Part shown: positions 1 through 7,781 of the stretch, in pieces
Position numbering within the stretch: the stretch's first letter is position 1
Layout: each line of letters begins with the position of its first letter
Source of the DNA: Planctomycetes bacterium UBA4800
GTDB taxonomy: Bacteria > Planctomycetota > UBA8108 > UBA8890 > UBA8898
Assembly (NCBI GenBank): GCA_002402755.1
Contig: DHGK01000278.1
Span: 1 to 18,861, forward strand
Reading direction: 5' to 3'
DNA: 18,861 nt
Position numbers and translations under genes: made by a program
The notes under the pieces: generated by a model
The model's database searches: none
What the model saw: the letters and a program-made list of their open reading frames with translations, nothing else
What the model was told of the DNA's origin: nothing

Positions 1-46
1 CCTGGGGGTCGGCGAGCATCTCCTTTCGCGGAGCTGTCGCCGGCAT
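1..46 (-). CDS. Possible 5' end of a gene running off the left edge
   Basis: On the minus strand an ATG at 46 opens a frame (MPATAPRKEMLADPQ) that stays open to the window edge; a second in-frame ATG lies at 19. A TACAAT hexamer (69-74, minus) sits just upstream and could be a -10 box, giving a very short leader. A GGAG directly abuts the ATG at 19, which is too close to act as its ribosome binding site. Only 15 codons are visible, so no family can be named and the gene may not be real. Confidence 0.2.
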   Translation of the reverse strand, partial: MPATAPRKEMLADPQ

Positions 47-97
47 GCGGCCGGCGCGCCCGAGGTTCATTGTACATCGCGTCGCGGCGCCGCGCGC

Positions 98-3088
98 TCA
101 GCGCGGCTCCGGTCCCGTGATCGGGCGGACCGCTATGTCCTCGAAGGAAACCTCGCCGCCCTCGGCGAAGAAGCCGAGGCCGCGGCCCGGCAGATCGGGC
201 GCGATGCCGATGAGCGTTCGCCTGCCGTCGATGCAGACATCGAGGATGTCGCCCCAGAGGACGGCCTCGATGCGAAGCGGCCGGTCGAGCCCATCCACGG
301 CGCCGATCGCCGGGCTGCCCGCAACCCGCACCTCGTGTGTTGCGGGGAGGAACCGAAGCTCGCGGCAGGATCCATCGGAGGCGAGCCGGAACCGAAGGCC
401 GTAGGCCGCGACGCCGGCGCCGGGCGCCGCGCGCAGGGTTACGAGGAGGTTCCGGGGCATCTCGTCGATGACCGCGGGCGCTCCCGCGCGCGCCGTGCGC
501 AAGGCGATCGGCGCTGCGTCACCGCCGGCGCTCGACGAAAGGCTGACGGGCTCGCCCGCGGCGGGCGCCATCTCCGGCAGGAAGCGCGTGCCGAGCGTGC
601 CGTCCGCGTTCTGAACGACCTCGCGAAACACCGCGCGGCCGCCCCAGCCGCGGTCGGCGAGCCATGCCGTCACGATGCGCCGGTCGTCCTTGTAGGCGGC
701 GGTCTTCGGCACCGCGAAGAGCGGGCCGTCGAAGCGATCGAACGGCGGCTTCTCCCACGGGCCGAGGGGAGCGCGCGACATGCGGTACGACCCGTTGAAG
801 AGAAGGTAGTACCAGCCGCGCCAGCCGAAGTGCTCGGAGCACTCGAGCGCGCCGCCGGGGCCTTCCACATGGAAGGGCTCCTCTTCCTTCCAGGCCTGCA
901 GGTCCCGGGACGTGAAGTGCGCCAGGCAGCCGCGGCCGCCGTCGCGAAGCACGCTCGATACGAGGAGGTGGAAGAGCCCCGTCCGGCCGTCGCGGAAGAC
1001 GTGCGGATCGCGGAAGTCGCGCGTGTAGCGCGGCCCCGGGCTCAAGAACGGGTTCGGCAGCGTCTTCGTGAAGCGCACGCCGTCCGGGCTCGTCGCGAGG
1101 CTCAGGGCTTCGCTCCGGTCGGCCGCACGGGTCGCGTAGAACCCGTGGAACACGCCGTCGTTGACGAAGACCGATCCCGTGCAGATCGATGCCTCGCGCT
1201 TGTCCGTGATGGGAATCGCCAGGGGCTGGTGCTCCCACCGGACGAGGTCGGCGGACACGGCCTGCGCCCACTGGTGGGCGCCGAGTCCGTTCTTCGCGGA
1301 GTGGTGTCCGCGGTCGAGGAGATAGTAGAAGCGGAAGACGCCGTCGTGGTAGAGCGGGAACGTGTCGCCCACGTTGAACTTGTTGTGGGGCCGGAAGTAC
1401 TGGAGCGGCCGCGGCGCGCCGAGGATTCGCGCGCGGGCGGCGGACACGGCGGCGCCGCCGCCGCTCAGGGCCTCCACCTCGGCGTCGGTCAGGGCGCGGT
1501 CCCACAGCGCGGCGTGGTCGACGAGCCCGCCGAAACCGGACTCGACGGCGCCGTCCCGCGACTGGCCGCCGATGAGACAGGGCTCGCGGTTTCCTTGCCG
1601 CAGCCTGCCGATGGGAAAACCCTCGTCGAGCCACACGCCGTCGGCGAAGAGCTGGACCTTCGCCCCGTCGTAGCGGGCGATGAGATCGTGCCAGAGGCTC
1701 GGGCCGATCATCGACAGCGGCGCCGTGACCTGCGTCATGCCGCCCTCCGTGCCGAGCTCGAACCCGAGGACCGTGTCGCCGTCGATGCGCGTCGAGAAGA
1801 AGTTGTAGACGAGGCGTTCGTGGCCGCCGTACTTGGAGAAGAGCGGGCAGTCGAAGCGGCCCGAGGGATCGCGAAGGCGCAGGCAGACGGTGAGTGCGTC
1901 GGAGGCGAGGTTCAGCTCGCCGGCCGCGCCCTGGCCCGCCGAGAGCCGGCCGCCCGAGAAGCGCGCGGCCCGGCCGTCGCCGCCGCGGCGGAGCGATTCC
2001 GCGCGCTCCGCTTCCCCGAGTGGCACGCCCACGTCGACGGCGCCCTCGGCCGCGAGGGCGCTGTCGGCCCCGGCGCCGTCCGAGAGATCGGCGAGGTGCC
2101 AGGCCGCGACGGCACCGTCGAGAATCCGCCGGGGATCGTTGCCCGCCGGCCCGATGTACTCCTTGGCGATGACGACGTTGTCGAAGCAGACGACGTTGAC
2201 GGGGTTCTTCGTCCAGGAATCGGTCACGTAGCTCTCGAGTGTGAACGCGTTGGCCCACAGGGCGGGGCTCGTGCGCCAGTTGATGCCGCGCCAGTGGCCG
2301 CGCAGCTCGCCGTCGATCCAGAACGCCTGCTCGCCGTCGGGCTTTCCCGGCGTGTTGTGCACGAGCATGAACTCGGCGCAGATCCATGCGCCGCGGCGAA
2401 TGTCGGGCTGCGCCGCCGGCCGGAAGGCGTTGCCCCAGAACTTGCCGTCGGGGCTCTTCGCCATCTCGTGCCAGTAGCTGTAGAAGTTCCAGCGGCCGGG
2501 CGGCGGCAGCCGGCCCCAGTCGCCCCACGGCTCGAGCGCCGTCGAGAAGCGCTCGTCCCCGGCCGGCTTCAGGCCGGCGCCGCCGAAGCCGCTCCAGCGG
2601 TCGCCGCCCGCGAGGCCCTTGTTGGCCCGCAGCGTGCAGAAGTGGTGCACGTAGTCGCACCCCGGGTCGAACTTGACGTAGAAGCGGAAGAAGAGCGTGT
2701 CGGCGGACGCGAACCACTTCGTGACGCCGCCGCCCGTGTTCTTGCCGAGCGTCGCCGTGACCCTGAGCGTCTTCCGGCCGAGGCGGGCATCCTCGGCCGA
2801 GAGATCGACGAGCGCGAGCACCGCGCCGGCATCATCACGGGCGCTGTCCCACTTCGTGCCGTAGTCGCCGCCCTCGAAATCGTCGGCGAAGATGACGGAG
2901 GGGAGCGCGGCGATGCCGCGGTCGGCCGCGAACCTCGCCGCGCAGCCGTCGCCGCGGGGGAGCGTGCTGGCCGGCGCGACATTGTGTGCGCCCTTGGGAT
3001 CGCCGCCCTCGGCGGCGGCGCGGACGCACGCGGCCGCGAGCACGCAGGACGACACCGTGACGACGCAGCGTACGCGGAGCGTGCGCAT
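98..3088 (-). CDS. Secreted multidomain GH32-family glycoside hydrolase with lyase-like and LamG-like domains
   Basis: Length is 996 aa. The start is ATG 3088, preceded by GAGGAGGAATC; the same frame is open further upstream, but that part is the shadow of the metallopeptidase gene. Residues 1-27 form an export signal (a weak lipobox-like LAAAC is also possible). Residues about 60-315 resemble concanavalin-like polysaccharide-lyase (PL14-like) modules (FFRFYVKFDPG, FDNVVIAKEYIGP). Residues about 325-545 resemble a LamG/laminin-G-3 lectin domain (ALWDRALTDAEVEAL). Residues about 563-840 are a GH32-type five-bladed propeller: FNVGD (571-575) in place of the nucleophile motif NDPN, FRDPHVF (692-698) as the RDP motif, and EC (749-750) as the acid/base motif. 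The last 140 residues resemble the GH32 C-terminal beta-sandwich. The family hydrolyses fructans and related sugars; the substrate here is unknown. It lies 62 bp downstream of the metallopeptidase and is probably co-transcribed. A 12-bp palindrome (83-94) follows the stop. Confidence 0.85.
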   Translation of the reverse strand: MRTLRVRCVVTVSSCVLAAACVRAAAEGGDPKGAHNVAPASTLPRGDGCAARFAADRGIAALPSVIFADDFEGGDYGTKWDSARDDAGAVLALVDLSAEDARLGRKTLRVTATLGKNTGGGVTKWFASADTLFFRFYVKFDPGCDYVHHFCTLRANKGLAGGDRWSGFGGAGLKPAGDERFSTALEPWGDWGRLPPPGRWNFYSYWHEMAKSPDGKFWGNAFRPAAQPDIRRGAWICAEFMLVHNTPGKPDGEQAFWIDGELRGHWRGINWRTSPALWANAFTLESYVTDSWTKNPVNVVCFDNVVIAKEYIGPAGNDPRRILDGAVAAWHLADLSDGAGADSALAAEGAVDVGVPLGEAERAESLRRGGDGRAARFSGGRLSAGQGAAGELNLASDALTVCLRLRDPSGRFDCPLFSKYGGHERLVYNFFSTRIDGDTVLGFELGTEGGMTQVTAPLSMIGPSLWHDLIARYDGAKVQLFADGVWLDEGFPIGRLRQGNREPCLIGGQSRDGAVESGFGGLVDHAALWDRALTDAEVEALSGGGAAVSAARARILGAPRPLQYFRPHNKFNVGDTFPLYHDGVFRFYYLLDRGHHSAKNGLGAHQWAQAVSADLVRWEHQPLAIPITDKREASICTGSVFVNDGVFHGFYATRAADRSEALSLATSPDGVRFTKTLPNPFLSPGPRYTRDFRDPHVFRDGRTGLFHLLVSSVLRDGGRGCLAHFTSRDLQAWKEEEPFHVEGPGGALECSEHFGWRGWYYLLFNGSYRMSRAPLGPWEKPPFDRFDGPLFAVPKTAAYKDDRRIVTAWLADRGWGGRAVFREVVQNADGTLGTRFLPEMAPAAGEPVSLSSSAGGDAAPIALRTARAGAPAVIDEMPRNLLVTLRAAPGAGVAAYGLRFRLASDGSCRELRFLPATHEVRVAGSPAIGAVDGLDRPLRIEAVLWGDILDVCIDGRRTLIGIAPDLPGRGLGFFAEGGEVSFEDIAVRPITGPEPR

Positions 3089-3150
3089 GATTCCTCCTCG
3101 GCGCTTGCGCGCGCGGCCGTTCTCGCGGCGCGCGCGCGGAGCCGCAGCGT

Positions 3151-5094
3151 CTATCGCCTGCCCGCGCCGCCCCGGCGGCGCTCCAGCGGGCGGAGCATTC
3201 CGTCGTCGGCGAGCGCGAGCTTCCTTCCGCGCTCGTCCTCGATCCGCAGGTAGAGCCCCCAGCCGCCATCGGCCTGGGAGACCTCGACGAGGAGGCGGTT
3301 CTCGCCGGCGGCGAGCTCGACGAGCGCCGAGTCCTGGTCGGGATCGGCCGGCCTGAGCGCGAGCGCGTTGATGACGAGCGCGCCGTTGAGCCACACGCGC
3401 AGCGCGTCGTCGCTTCCTGCGAGGATCTTGACCTTGCGCGCGCGGTCGGAGCGGACGATCCTGAAGGCGTACGCGGCGACGGAATTCGTGCGCTCGGGCA
3501 GGGCCTGCGCGAAATCGACGAAGCTCGCGCGCGACGTCTGAAGCGGCCGCGCGGCGGCGGCGGTTTCGATGGCCGAGAGCGCGGCGGCATCGAGCGGCAG
3601 GAAGGCATCGGTCGCGTTCCACTGATGAGTCGTGGGGCTGAAGCGCCAGGCGCGCACGAAGTCGCGCGCGGGGCTCAGCGAGGCCCAGTTCGCGGCGGCC
3701 ATGAGGCCCTCGGAGTCCGTCACGCGGAAATGCGCGTTCGAGGACGCGCCGCCGAGGATCTCGGCCGCCGGGAGGAAGAACTCCTTGGGCGCGTCGCCGT
3801 CCCAGAAGGCGCGGTGATCGGCGGTGTCGCCGCCGGCATCGATGCCGAGGAAGCGCAGGCCGTTCGGCGCCGAAACCCTGAGCCCCTCGGGCTCCTCCGA
3901 GTACGCGATGCGCGGGCCGTCCGCGTCGCGGAAGGCGCGGTTCTCGAGCGCGAGCCAGCGATGCGCCCTGAGGGCGGTTGCGTTGTGGGGCGCGAAGCGC
4001 GCCGCCTCCGCGGGGTCGATGGCGCGCGGGCGGCCGCCGTCGCGCGGCGGCGGCTCGACGAAGGTGAAGAACCGGTTGAAGTGGTCGAAGCCGCGCGACA
4101 TGATGTCGAAGGGGTCGCGCGAGTGGGGGAGGTCGAGCGTGTGGCCGGTCTCGTGGAGCGCCGCGCCCATCGTGGTTGCAGCCAGGCCCCAGAAGGTGCC
4201 GCGCCCCGCGCTGTCGTCGTGGACGCGGTCCCCGTCCACGGGGCGCGCGTCGCCGAAGGCGCGGAAGACATCGGCGAGGTTGCTCGGCCAGGTGAAGATC
4301 GAGCCGCCGCCGAAGAGCGCGAAATCCCCGCCGCCGAGTGCCGTGTGGCCGCGGACGCGCCGCGTGGCGGGATCGAAGCGCGTGTACGCGGCGATCGCCA
4401 CGTTCTTGGCCGCGGCGTGGGGGAGCGCGCGGCGGATCTCCTCGTACATGCAGCTCCACCACGCGCCGTCCTCGAGGGCGTAGTAGGCCTCCGCCGTGCG
4501 CTCGCCCTTGTGCACGTGGACGTCGACGCGGCCGTCCGCGGTGAATTCGAGGTTGAAGGTCGCGCGGCCCATGCCCGCGTCGTTAAGCGTCTCGGCCGTG
4601 AAGCACTGGAAGAGCTTGAAGGCCGTGTCGAGCTTGGCGGCGAAGTCCCGGGGGTCGCCGTCGATCGTCGTCTGGTAGGTCGTGTCGCCGCCCGAGTCGG
4701 TCAGGTAGAAGACGCGCACGACGCGCGGGTTTGCCTGCGGGCGGAAGTCGAGCGTGAGCGCGAGCTCGTGCGCGCCGGCGCGGAGGAGCAGGCGGTTCGG
4801 GCCGGGGACGAGCTCCGTGAGCGCCTTGAACTTTCCCTCGTGGACGAGCGCCGGCAGGTCGCGGGTCGGCCGGTCGGACGAGGTGTTGACGACGCGGAGC
4901 GGCGCGACCGCCTCGGCGTCGATGGCGCCCCTGAGGAGCGGCACCGGGTAGGCGATCGTGTCGCCGTCCTTGAAGTTGAGGACGCGGAGCGGCGCCGCGG
5001 CGCGCTCCTCGGCCGCGCGCGCGGGCGATCCGGCGAAGGTAAACGCCGCGGCGATGCCCGCGGCGACGGCGATCGATCGTGAGAAGCGCATCAT
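3151..5094 (-). CDS. Secreted zinc metallopeptidase (fungal YIL108W-like family) with C-terminal PA14-like domain
   Basis: Length is 647 aa. A Sec signal peptide covers residues 1-28 (hydrophobic run AVAAGIAAAFTFAG, likely cleavage after ARA). The zinc site is HETGHTLDLPH at 314-324, an HExxHxxxxxH arrangement, followed by IMSRGFDHFNRFF from 331, which would supply the Met-turn. This combination matches the putative peptidase family known from fungal YIL108W (Pfam Metallopep, PF12044). The C-terminal segment, about 535-625 (AGSDDALRVWLNG, ENRLLVEVSQADGGWGLYLRI), resembles the PA14-like sugar-binding modules common on planctomycete secreted enzymes. The start is either of two adjacent ATGs (5094 or 5091) behind GGGAGAG; the second has the better spacing. 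It is first of two genes with the downstream GH32 protein. Role inferred: extracellular or periplasmic protein or glycoprotein breakdown; the substrate cannot be read from the sequence. Confidence 0.8.
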   Translation of the reverse strand: MMRFSRSIAVAAGIAAAFTFAGSPARAAEERAAAPLRVLNFKDGDTIAYPVPLLRGAIDAEAVAPLRVVNTSSDRPTRDLPALVHEGKFKALTELVPGPNRLLLRAGAHELALTLDFRPQANPRVVRVFYLTDSGGDTTYQTTIDGDPRDFAAKLDTAFKLFQCFTAETLNDAGMGRATFNLEFTADGRVDVHVHKGERTAEAYYALEDGAWWSCMYEEIRRALPHAAAKNVAIAAYTRFDPATRRVRGHTALGGGDFALFGGGSIFTWPSNLADVFRAFGDARPVDGDRVHDDSAGRGTFWGLAATTMGAALHETGHTLDLPHSRDPFDIMSRGFDHFNRFFTFVEPPPRDGGRPRAIDPAEAARFAPHNATALRAHRWLALENRAFRDADGPRIAYSEEPEGLRVSAPNGLRFLGIDAGGDTADHRAFWDGDAPKEFFLPAAEILGGASSNAHFRVTDSEGLMAAANWASLSPARDFVRAWRFSPTTHQWNATDAFLPLDAAALSAIETAAAARPLQTSRASFVDFAQALPERTNSVAAYAFRIVRSDRARKVKILAGSDDALRVWLNGALVINALALRPADPDQDSALVELAAGENRLLVEVSQADGGWGLYLRIEDERGRKLALADDGMLRPLERRRGGAGRR

Positions 5095-5200
5095 CTCTCC
5101 CGTTGCCCGCGATGTGTCGTGCTGCCGGCCGGCCGGCGACGTCGATGGTATCCGACGCGGCGGGCCCGATCAACGCGCGGGCGCAGACGAGGGCGTGCGT

Positions 5201-5217
5201 GCGCCGCCGTGCGGCGC
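5201..5217 (-). terminator. Hairpin downstream of the first DUF4143 ATPase
   Basis: A perfect 7-bp stem (GCGCCGC / GCGGCGC) with a 3-nt loop lies about 22 bp past the ATPase stop on the minus strand. It has no U-tract, so it is only a candidate terminator or 3'-end-protecting hairpin. Confidence 0.35.
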
Positions 5218-5239
5218 GACGGAGCGCGGTACGGCGGAT

Positions 5240-6565
5240 TCACTTTGCCGCGGGCGCTTCTTCCAGAAGCCAGCGCCACACGGGCAGCGCCTTGACCTTG
5301 ACGCCGCTGCGCGAGAAGCTCTGCTCCGCGCCCATTGTCAGGATGAGGTTCTCCTTGATGCCGAAGTAGCGCGCCGTCGCCGCGAGCGGCTCGATCTCGC
5401 GCCGCAGCGTGTCGGCATGGCTGATGTCCATGCACACCTGGATAGCGAGGACGCTCCTGCCGCGCGCGTCCGTGGCCACGAAATCGACCTCCTGCCGCGT
5501 TCGGCGGGTGAGGTAGTACCGCACGCGGGGGTAGCGGCGCAGCAGATGGATGAACACCATGTTCTCCAGGGCGCGGGAGTACGATCCGTCCCAGACCATG
5601 CTGTTGCGAATGGCCAGCGCCCAGTCGATGCAGTAGACCTTGCGATAGTTCCGCTCCTGCTCCTTGTGGGAATCGGAGTGGATCGGCGCCATGAAGAGAA
5701 ACCAGGCGTCCTCCGCCCATGCGATGTACCGGCGCACGGCATCCCTGCTCGTCGCGTTGCCGTGCTGCTTGAGGAAGCCGTAGGCGCTCTTCAGCGTGCA
5801 AGGACGGCCCATGCTCGCCAGGAGATGGTGGTAGAGCTGCAGGCACTGCGCCGGCTTGCCGACATCGAAACGCTGGATGATGTCCTTCAGGACCATCGTG
5901 TCGAAGTAGTCGCGAAGCAGGGCCTCGCGGGCGTGTTCGTCGACTCCCGGCATGGCGGGGTATCCGCCCCACGCGAGGTACGCATCGAAGCGGCGCCTGA
6001 GCAGCGCGTGCCCCCGCGAGGAACGCAGATCGATGTCCGTGCCGGTGAAGCGCAGATACTCGCTGAACGAGAGGGGATACACCGTCGAGGACACCGCCTT
6101 GCCGCGCAGGGCGGTCGCCACATCGTTCCTCAGGAGCTTGGACGAGGAGCCGGTGACGATGACCTTCCAGCGGCGGTTGCGCGAGAGATCGATGACGTAA
6201 TCCTCCCACCCCGCTATGCGGTGGATCTCGTCGAAGAGGAAGACGAGCGGCGTGCGCAGGCCGTAGTCGGGGTTCCTGCGCAGGAACACGCGTTCGATGC
6301 AGCGGAGATCCGCCGCCGTCATGGCGCCGAGAATGGGGTTGTCGAAATCCACGCGGCATACCTGCGCCGGGGAATCGATGCAGCCGCGCGCACGGAGCTC
6401 GTCCACAAGCTGGAGCGCGCGGAAGCTCTTTCCCGCGCGCCGCGCGCCGATGATCGTCGACACCATGTAGTCGACCACGCTGACGCGGCCCTCGCGCGGG
6501 ACGTACGGGGGCGCGCCCAGCTCCTGGGAGTCGCTCAGCTTGCGCTGGAGTTCTTCTTCGATCAT
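5240..6565 (-). CDS. AAA+ ATPase with DUF4143 domain (first copy)
   Basis: Length is 441 aa from ATG 6565 (MIEEELQRKL). A TTG 48 bp upstream extends the frame but is less likely, because the perfect -10 box at 6600-6605 overlaps that extension. Walker A is GARRAGKS (40-47), Walker B is LVFLFDEIHRI (107-117), and a sensor-like TGSSSKLL starts at 138. The middle part has the family signature GGYPAMP. The C-terminal DUF4143 part has RQEVDFV followed by VLAIQVCMD, a degenerate PD-(D/E)xK-like fold where IQVC replaces the usual EVK. Members of this very common family have an ATPase plus a nuclease-like fold and no settled function; they often sit in variable regions beside toxin-antitoxin genes, as here. 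It is monocistronic with its own promoter and is only distantly similar to the second copy at 13615-14931. Confidence 0.85.
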   Translation of the reverse strand: MIEEELQRKLSDSQELGAPPYVPREGRVSVVDYMVSTIIGARRAGKSFRALQLVDELRARGCIDSPAQVCRVDFDNPILGAMTAADLRCIERVFLRRNPDYGLRTPLVFLFDEIHRIAGWEDYVIDLSRNRRWKVIVTGSSSKLLRNDVATALRGKAVSSTVYPLSFSEYLRFTGTDIDLRSSRGHALLRRRFDAYLAWGGYPAMPGVDEHAREALLRDYFDTMVLKDIIQRFDVGKPAQCLQLYHHLLASMGRPCTLKSAYGFLKQHGNATSRDAVRRYIAWAEDAWFLFMAPIHSDSHKEQERNYRKVYCIDWALAIRNSMVWDGSYSRALENMVFIHLLRRYPRVRYYLTRRTRQEVDFVATDARGRSVLAIQVCMDISHADTLRREIEPLAATARYFGIKENLILTMGAEQSFSRSGVKVKALPVWRWLLEEAPAAK

Positions 6566-6599
6566 GGCGGAGGCCTCGATGTATCTTGTGTATCGGCTA

Positions 6600-6646
6600 A
6601 TTATAAGCCCCAAAATCGCATTTTGCGACTGACTTTTAGTCGCAAA
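6600..6646 (-). promoter_or_regulatory. Promoter with overlapping inverted repeat for the DUF4143 ATPase
   Basis: Minus strand: a perfect TATAAT -10 box at 6600-6605. The -35 position (about 6623-6628, TCGCAA) is poor and lies inside a perfect 9-bp inverted repeat, TTTGCGACT / AGTCGCAAA, with a 7-nt spacer (6622-6646). A third TCGCA copy at 6616-6620 makes an alternative pairing with TGCGA at 6624-6628. A weak -35 covered by an operator-like repeat suggests a regulator, possibly autoregulation. The -10 and repeat are directly visible; the regulatory role is inferred. Confidence 0.6.
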
Positions 6647-6682
6647 TCGACTTTCCGGCCTCCGGATGCCGCGCCGGCGCGG

Positions 6683-6712
6683 TTGCGGGCGGCGGCCGGG
6701 TGCGGGTACGAT
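6683..6712 (+). promoter_or_regulatory. Possible promoter of the Tat-exported TIM-barrel gene
   Basis: TTGCGG (6683-6688) and TACGAT (6707-6712) are separated by 18 bp, 65 bp before the ATG at 6778. This is a moderate sigma-70-type match in a GC-rich stretch and is only a candidate. Confidence 0.3.
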
Positions 6713-6777
6713 GCCCGAAGAGGCGGGGCCTCGGGCGGGGGCCTCGCCGACCCTGTCGCGTGGAAGGAAGGTGCTGC

Positions 6778-7779
6778 ATGCAGGTCGAGTGCGATCGGCG
6801 CGGGTTTCTCAAGCGGTCGGCGCTGGCTTCGGCGGGGGCGGCGGCCGCGCTGAGCGCGAGCGCGGCGGCGGCCGCGAAGGGAGAGGCGGCCGCGAAGGGA
6901 GAGGCGGCGGCCGCGCAGGGGCGGGACGCGGCAACGGGCGCCGCAGGGATGCCGATGGGGCGCATTGGCGCGCTTCGAATCAGCCGGCTGATCTCGGGCG
7001 GCAACGTCTTCAGCGGGTGGACGCACAGCCGCGATCTCAAGTACGTGTCGTCGCTCGCCAAGGCCTACAACACGGACGAGAAGGCGCTCGCGACCCTGGA
7101 GCTCTGCGAGGAGCACGGCGTCAACACGATCATCGCCGGCGCGAGCCACCTCATCCAGAAGCACTGGAAGGAACGCGGCGGAAAGATGCAGTGGATCGCG
7201 CAGACCCATCCGCGGCCCGAGGATTTGACCGGCGACATCGCGCGGGCGATCGACGGCGGAGCGTGCGCGGCGTACGTCCAGGGCGCGATCGCGGACCGCT
7301 GGACCAAGGAAGGCCGCGTGGAGCTGCTCGGGAAATGCCTGGAGTTCATTCGCTCGCGCAAGGTTCCGGGCGGCATCGGCGCGCATTCGCTGGAGGTCGT
7401 CAAGGCCTGCCTGAAGGCGGGGATCGCGCCCGACTTCTACATGAAGACGTTCCACCACGACAAGTACTGGTCGGCGACGCCCAGGGACAAGAGGATCGAG
7501 TTCGACGTCGACACCAACAGCGCGACGGATCACGACAACATGTGGTGCATCTACCCGGAGGAGACGATCGAGGTCATGCGCGCGGTCGAGGCGCCCTGGA
7601 TCGCCTTCAAGGTCCTGGCGGCGGGGGCCATTCCTCCCCAGGAGGGCTTCACGTTCGCGTTCGAGAACGGCGCCGACTTCATCTGCGCCGGTATGTTCGA
7701 CTTCCAGGTCGCCGAGGATGCCCTCATCGCCAAGCGGGTGCTCTCGCAGGTGCGGAGGACGCGGCCCTGGCGGGGGTAA
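6778..7779 (+). CDS. Tat-exported TIM-barrel protein (aldo/keto-reductase-like)
   Basis: Length is 333 aa from ATG 6778, preceded by GGAAGGAAGG at good spacing; the frame is open 26 codons further upstream, but without the signal at its N-terminus. The start gives a twin-arginine signal, CDRRGFLKRSALASAG, then an alanine-rich linker to about residue 55. The body (LRISRLISGGNVFSGW from 67, TLELCEEHGVNTIIAG, PWIAFKVLAAGAI, DFICAGMFDFQVAED) has the repeating beta/alpha pattern of a TIM barrel and resembles planctomycete proteins distantly related to aldo/keto reductases. I see no clear catalytic Tyr/Lys/His tetrad and cannot assign a reaction. Tat export suggests a cofactor-bearing or cytoplasm-folded protein acting outside the membrane. 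It converges on abiEii with only 2 bp between the stop codons. Confidence 0.75.
   Translation: MQVECDRRGFLKRSALASAGAAAALSASAAAAAKGEAAAKGEAAAAQGRDAATGAAGMPMGRIGALRISRLISGGNVFSGWTHSRDLKYVSSLAKAYNTDEKALATLELCEEHGVNTIIAGASHLIQKHWKERGGKMQWIAQTHPRPEDLTGDIARAIDGGACAAYVQGAIADRWTKEGRVELLGKCLEFIRSRKVPGGIGAHSLEVVKACLKAGIAPDFYMKTFHHDKYWSATPRDKRIEFDVDTNSATDHDNMWCIYPEETIEVMRAVEAPWIAFKVLAAGAIPPQEGFTFAFENGADFICAGMFDFQVAEDALIAKRVLSQVRRTRPWRG
6868..6903 (+). repeat. Two perfect tandem 18-bp units in the linker of the TIM-barrel protein
   Basis: GCGGCCGCGAAGGGAGAG occurs twice in a row (6868-6885 and 6886-6903), in frame, encoding two consecutive AAKGEA-type hexapeptides in the Ala/Lys/Glu-rich linker after the Tat signal. 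It looks like a recent in-frame duplication and a site of length variation. Confidence 0.85.
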
Positions 7780-7781
7780 GG

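Noticed and set aside
335..3253. A 972-codon open frame antisense to the GH32 gene
   Set aside because: Composition is typical of the complementary frame of a GC-rich gene; it has no recognisable domains or ribosome binding site.
3089..4462. The GH32 frame remains open for about 458 codons upstream of ATG 3088
   Set aside because: That part is Arg/Pro-rich, antisense-like in composition, lies entirely over the metallopeptidase gene in another frame, and lacks a signal peptide; ATG 3088 has a strong ribosome binding site and a signal sequence.
3625..5082. A 485-codon open frame antisense to the metallopeptidase
   Set aside because: Same kind of GC-driven shadow; the opposite strand encodes an intact zinc-protease motif.
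6566..6613. TTG start 48 bp upstream for the first DUF4143 ATPase
   Set aside because: It would place the perfect TATAAT box within the coding sequence; ATG 6565 fits the promoter.
6622..6646. Inverted repeat considered as an insertion-sequence terminal repeat
   Set aside because: It has no partner copy at a distance, no transposase and no target duplication; its position on a promoter favours an operator.
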